Assembly: GCF_037975245.1 (NCBI RefSeq)
Contig: NC_092568.1
Location: 432,001 to 496,000 of the forward strand
DNA from: Apostichopus japonicus
Taxonomy: Eukaryota > Echinodermata > Holothuroidea > Aspidochirotida > Stichopodidae
DNA length: 64,000 nucleotides
Direction of reading: 5' to 3'
The stretch's first letter is position 1; each line of letters begins with the position of its first letter. Of this stretch, positions 60,735 through 64,000 are shown piece after piece. The notes beneath the pieces are model-generated. The model was not told where the DNA came from. It made no database searches and saw only the letters and a list, made by a program, of their open reading frames with translations. The translations under genes and the position numbers were made by a program.

Positions 60735-60910
60735 TACCATGATCTCCCTGAAGCCCTTTCAGGACTGTCTTCAATTACAAGAGACAGACGTTCAGGTGGC
60801 TTTTTAGCTTTAGCCAGCTTCTGCAAGCTGTAGATTCCAATATGGATTGATGCTACGGCTAGGAAGGCTGACAAGAATTTGTGGTCCAGAATCCACTTCT
60901 TAAGAGCCAT
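60734..60910 (-). CDS. Small membrane-protein ORF 2 upstream of MKKS
   Basis: 58 codons, MALKKWILDHKFLSAFLAVA then a basic segment (KLAKAKKPPER) and LVIEDSPERASGRSW. One membrane segment near residues 12-29. The exon runs from 60922 (acceptor ACCTTTCAG) to a donor at 60737, so the stop TAA lies in intron sequence; when spliced to MKKS the last codon becomes TGA instead of TGG. Start context ATCATGG is strong. Position and strand match the upstream ORFs of vertebrate MKKS mRNA, reported to encode small mitochondrial membrane proteins. Homology by sequence to those was not checked. Confidence 0.75.
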   Translation of the reverse strand: MALKKWILDHKFLSAFLAVASIHIGIYSLQKLAKAKKPPERLSLVIEDSPERASGRSW

Positions 60911-61144
60911 GATGCTATGACTCTGAAAGGTAATTTCAAGCACTTAATCCACTTTACATTTGGATAGAAATCATCACATGTACAGGTCTGAAATTTCAAG
61001 CATCAACTGTTGATCAAAATGTTTGCACTTGATCATAATGAAATGAAAGGCGAGAAGGGTATTAGCATTAAAGCATGTACTTAGGCATGGAAAGGGCTAA
61101 TATGAATGTCATACCATTTGAAGATAAATGCAAAATATGAAAAT

Positions 61145-61336
61145 TTACCAGGCAGTAGCTTCCTTAGCATTTTTCTTTTTGATGTATCGTGGTTTGATCT
61201 GAACTGGCGCGTCCTCGGTGATTCCGGAATATTTGGGATTCTTTGACATTCGATACCAGGCCAGATGTATGAGACCTAGACCACCCAAGCCCACTATGAG
61301 AACACGATACCTTTTGAAGAAGCTTGGTTTTGTCAT
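61145..61336 (-). CDS. Small membrane-protein ORF 1 upstream of MKKS
   Basis: 63 codons: MTKPSFFKRYRVLIVGLGGL, then IHLAWYRMSKNPKYSGI and a basic C-terminus ending EATAW. A basic start plus one membrane segment (about residues 12-27) fits a mitochondrial or other tail/signal-anchored mini-protein. The exon runs from 61351 (acceptor TATCATACAG) to a donor at 61148; splicing to the next exon turns the final TGG TAA into TGA. Human MKKS upstream ORF peptides are of similar size. A first, non-coding exon must lie further right and was not found. Confidence 0.75.
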   Translation of the reverse strand: MTKPSFFKRYRVLIVGLGGLGLIHLAWYRMSKNPKYSGITEDAPVQIKPRYIKKKNAKEATAW

Positions 61337-61351
61337 GATTTGCAGTGAATT

Positions 61352-63435
61352 CTGTATGATAAAGAAAGACTAATTCAGTCACGGTGTGGGAAAAAAGAGG
61401 GATTAGAGATTTCACAGACTTTCAAATACTTACTTAACATATTTTTGGAAGTAAAGTTTACCAAGTTAAGCGTGGATAGTATCATCTTACACCCTCAAAC
61501 TTTGTTATCTACTCGACAAATTTACAAACATGAGCATGAAATTATCACATGGCATTTTAAATGTCTTGCCTATTCCATATCACTGATGTTGCTTCTAATA
61601 CACTCTACTGAGCTATTCTTTACACAGCAAGTGGTGTTGGATGTTTGAAGTCACTTTCCATTTCTCTTTGGGATCTTTGTGGTCAAAGTCACAGCAGCAG
61701 AATGCCAAAAATAAAACTAAAATTGATAGACTTAGTAACTAATGAAATTAATAAATGAAGCATCTTGTATGTGAAAATCTGTGAGCTGCTACAGAAGATT
61801 CTGCCAGTCAATGGTGTTTCCTCCTTATTTACATGAGATTATGTAACTGGAATGAAATCAGTCATGTTTTGCATAGTGGGCTGAAGGTTTTTAGATGAAT
61901 TACTCAGATAAGCAATGTATGCAAACATAGTGTTATCTTTTGTGTTAAGCCTGACATTTCTCATTGAACTGACAATGAGATGCCTGGAATAAATGTTACA
62001 ATAATATAACAGATGGGATTTAATTTCATTCTAGGACCTAGGTTACCATAGCTACAGTTGGGAGGTCTACTAGAGTTGATGTGCCTAAGTCTTATGCTCG
62101 TCAAAGAACAGGCGATTGAGTGGAGTGCATGTTGAGATGTAGGTGTTTCCTAGTTTAACCTTGACAAGGCTACTGTTTCTGTAGGCATGTCACCTTTGAC
62201 ACACAACACTTAAGTTAGCCTAGTGTTAGCCTTCCCCCGAGGATAAGCCTACTCTGAGACGGTAGCCTAATTTTCAGCTCCTGTGGGTCTTGACTCCGAA
62301 AGAGCTAGAGCATACCCATTGCATTAGTATTAATAATACTAGTTACCCAACATTTTTCATATTTGATATCGCCCCAGCACTATACCTCACAAACCTTCAG
62401 AAGATATTTAGCCAGCCAATGCCAAACCAACCTTATGAGAAGTACAATAGTCTGAGCATGATTTCACTTACTTCTTCAAAATTTGTACCCGTTCAACGCA
62501 ATTTGCCGTACCGTTTGTACAGGAACTACATTTGCGAAACGTTTTGCATTCTGTGTGGATCGGAACGTGCGATATCGACCGTTGTGCAACAAATCTACGG
62601 AAAACTGTAATAGACATATACTAATTTATGGTGGTTTCAAATTAATCGACTAAAGTCATTTGCAATGTAAATAATACTTTAATTTGATGCCAAATTACAT
62701 GTCATATCCGTAATGACGTTTTAACTTCAAAAGAGCATTATTGATTACCATTTAATGGGGCATCATTAATAATCAAGCCTGACAAAGCTGAAGTTGGAAA
62801 CTGCAGACAGTTTGTTATCAACATCCGTAACATTGACAAGGTTTGGTGTTCACGGTTCTGGTAGAATTTGTAAGCCAATCCAAGGTTACATCGTCTGCGC
62901 AGTTTCCCAACACTTACGATACCCCCCCCCCACCCCCCACACACACAAACGTTGCTGGATCGGTCAAATGGGTGTTACTGTATGTGGGTGGTTTGCAGAA
63001 TTTTATGCCACGTTTAAGCAGAGAGCAACAATATAAAGTGTTTATAGTTACCAGGCTTATGGTCAGAAGGGAACGTAAATTCAGTTGGTTTATTTGTAGT
63101 GGCCCCATTGAAAGTCAATTTCTTTAAGTGGCCCATAAGTCTAAGGTGGGTGGAATATGGGATGAAATACAAACGCTAACATGCCTTGTCTCTAACCAGT
63201 TCCATATATATTTTTTAAATTATCAAGAAAAAAAGGGCATTTTTTTTCATTACAATTTTTTTTTAACCAAAATGTGCACTTCTAATGTATGTACTATAGG
63301 ACGAGCTGTTCCGCCGTTCCAGTGCTTGGCCATAATAACCCCTTAGTTTATAGACATAAGCAAATGTTGATGCTTTAATAGATTGATATAGAAACTGGGT
63401 CAAGGAAGGATCCTACATACAACATAACATGAAGT
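61352..63435. other. Presumed 5' region of the MKKS transcription unit
   Basis: No exon could be placed. A CpG-containing patch at about 62490-62590 stands out from its AT-rich surroundings and could be a promoter. A poly-C run lies at 62922-62940. In human the MKKS promoter is shared head-to-head with SLX4IP; no SLX4IP-like exon was recognised here. Confidence 0.35.
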
Positions 63436-64000
63436 CAGGGGCGTAGCGAGCGGGGGGGTGTGGGGGGGTGTCACACCCCCCCAATAATTTGGTCGCTGTC
63501 GGCAAATTTTGGGTCTGTCGGCAAAAGGAGAAAAGGTGAAGAGAGCGGAAGGGGAAGAAAGAAGGAAAGCTGAATAGAGAAAAGGAGAACGGGAGCTTCT
63601 TCCGTGCCAAATTTGACTTAAAATATGCACCAGATTGCATCTAAGGACGTTTCAAAACTAAAAATTTTCCAAAGGGGAGGGGTAGACCCCCTACCCTTAG
63701 ACCCCTCCCCCATTTCAGTCACCACTTCCAGATCCGTCGTCAAATCAAATTTTACTTAAAATATGCACCAGATTGCATCTAAGGACGTTTCAAAACTAAA
63801 AATTTTCCAAAGGGGAGGGGGACACCCCCTCCCCTTAAACCCCTCCCCCATTTCAGTCACCACTTCCAGATCCGTCGGCAAATCAAATTTTACCTAAAAT
63901 ATGCACCAGATTGCATCTAAGGACGTTTCAAAACTAAAAATTTTCCAAAGGGGAGGGGGACACCCCCTCCCCTTAGACCCCTCCCCCATTTCAGTCACCA
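63436..64000. mobile_element. hAT-like MITE family B, copy 2 (cut by window edge)
   Basis: Starts CAGGGGCGTAGCGAG and is an inverted copy of the element at 37941-38716, including the unique block with TTCTTCCGTGCCAAATTTGAC and the 138-bp units (GCACCAGATTGCATCTAAGG at 63627, 63765 and 63903). The other end is outside the window. Confidence 0.92.

Noticed and set aside
62290-62610. 106-codon plus ORF upstream of the MKKS unit, considered as SLX4IP start
   Set aside because: Nothing resembling SLX4IP's conserved N-terminus is visible; the ORF is more likely chance in a CpG-richer patch.

Overview
This 64-kb window looks like nuclear DNA of a marine invertebrate, most likely an invertebrate deuterostome such as an echinoderm. 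That placement is inferred from AT-rich DNA, GT-AG introns, many short inverted-repeat transposons, frequent TAGGCCTA-type words, and three genes best matched by chordate-like families. No gene here is bacterial, and no CRISPR array, rRNA gene or free-standing tRNA gene was seen.

Left part (1-28.8 kb). After about 11 kb with no recognisable gene lies a plus-strand receptor tyrosine kinase of the ALK/LTK family (11782-28504). I could assemble nine coding exons whose splice phases all agree, giving about 1,276 residues: signal peptide, an unassigned N-terminal region, one LDL-receptor class A module, one MAM domain, the ALK-type glycine-rich domain, a membrane segment, a tyrosine kinase and a short tail. 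Intron 2 holds a 92-bp tandem array that appears to be made from the 5' splice-acceptor edge of the MAM exon itself. A 259-bp hAT-like element inserted right at the stop codon.

Middle part (28.8-55.5 kb). A minus-strand carbohydrate sulfotransferase resembling CHST15 (GalNAc-4-sulfate 6-O-sulfotransferase) runs from 42075 to 32087 in eight coding exons, about 484 residues. Its introns, and the gene-poor stretch to 55 kb, are full of non-autonomous DNA transposons with hAT-like ends and 8-bp target duplications, TTAA-flanked elements, tRNA-derived SINEs, LINE remnants and minisatellites. Several are nested, so insertion order can be read.

Right part (55.5-64 kb). A minus-strand MKKS/BBS6 chaperonin-like gene (four coding exons, about 581 residues) is preceded on the same strand by two small membrane-protein ORFs, each in its own exon. 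If the predicted introns are removed, the three ORFs form a tightly packed tricistronic message: an 11-nt gap between the first two, and a 4-nt stop/start overlap between the second and MKKS. Each small ORF's stop codon is rebuilt at the splice junction. Human MKKS mRNA is known to carry upstream ORFs encoding small mitochondrial membrane proteins; here the coupling looks closer. I regard this as the most interesting structure in the window.

The three genes have no obvious functional link. ALK is a growth-factor receptor, the sulfotransferase works in the Golgi on chondroitin-type chains (abundant in echinoderm body wall), and MKKS helps assemble the BBSome for cilia.
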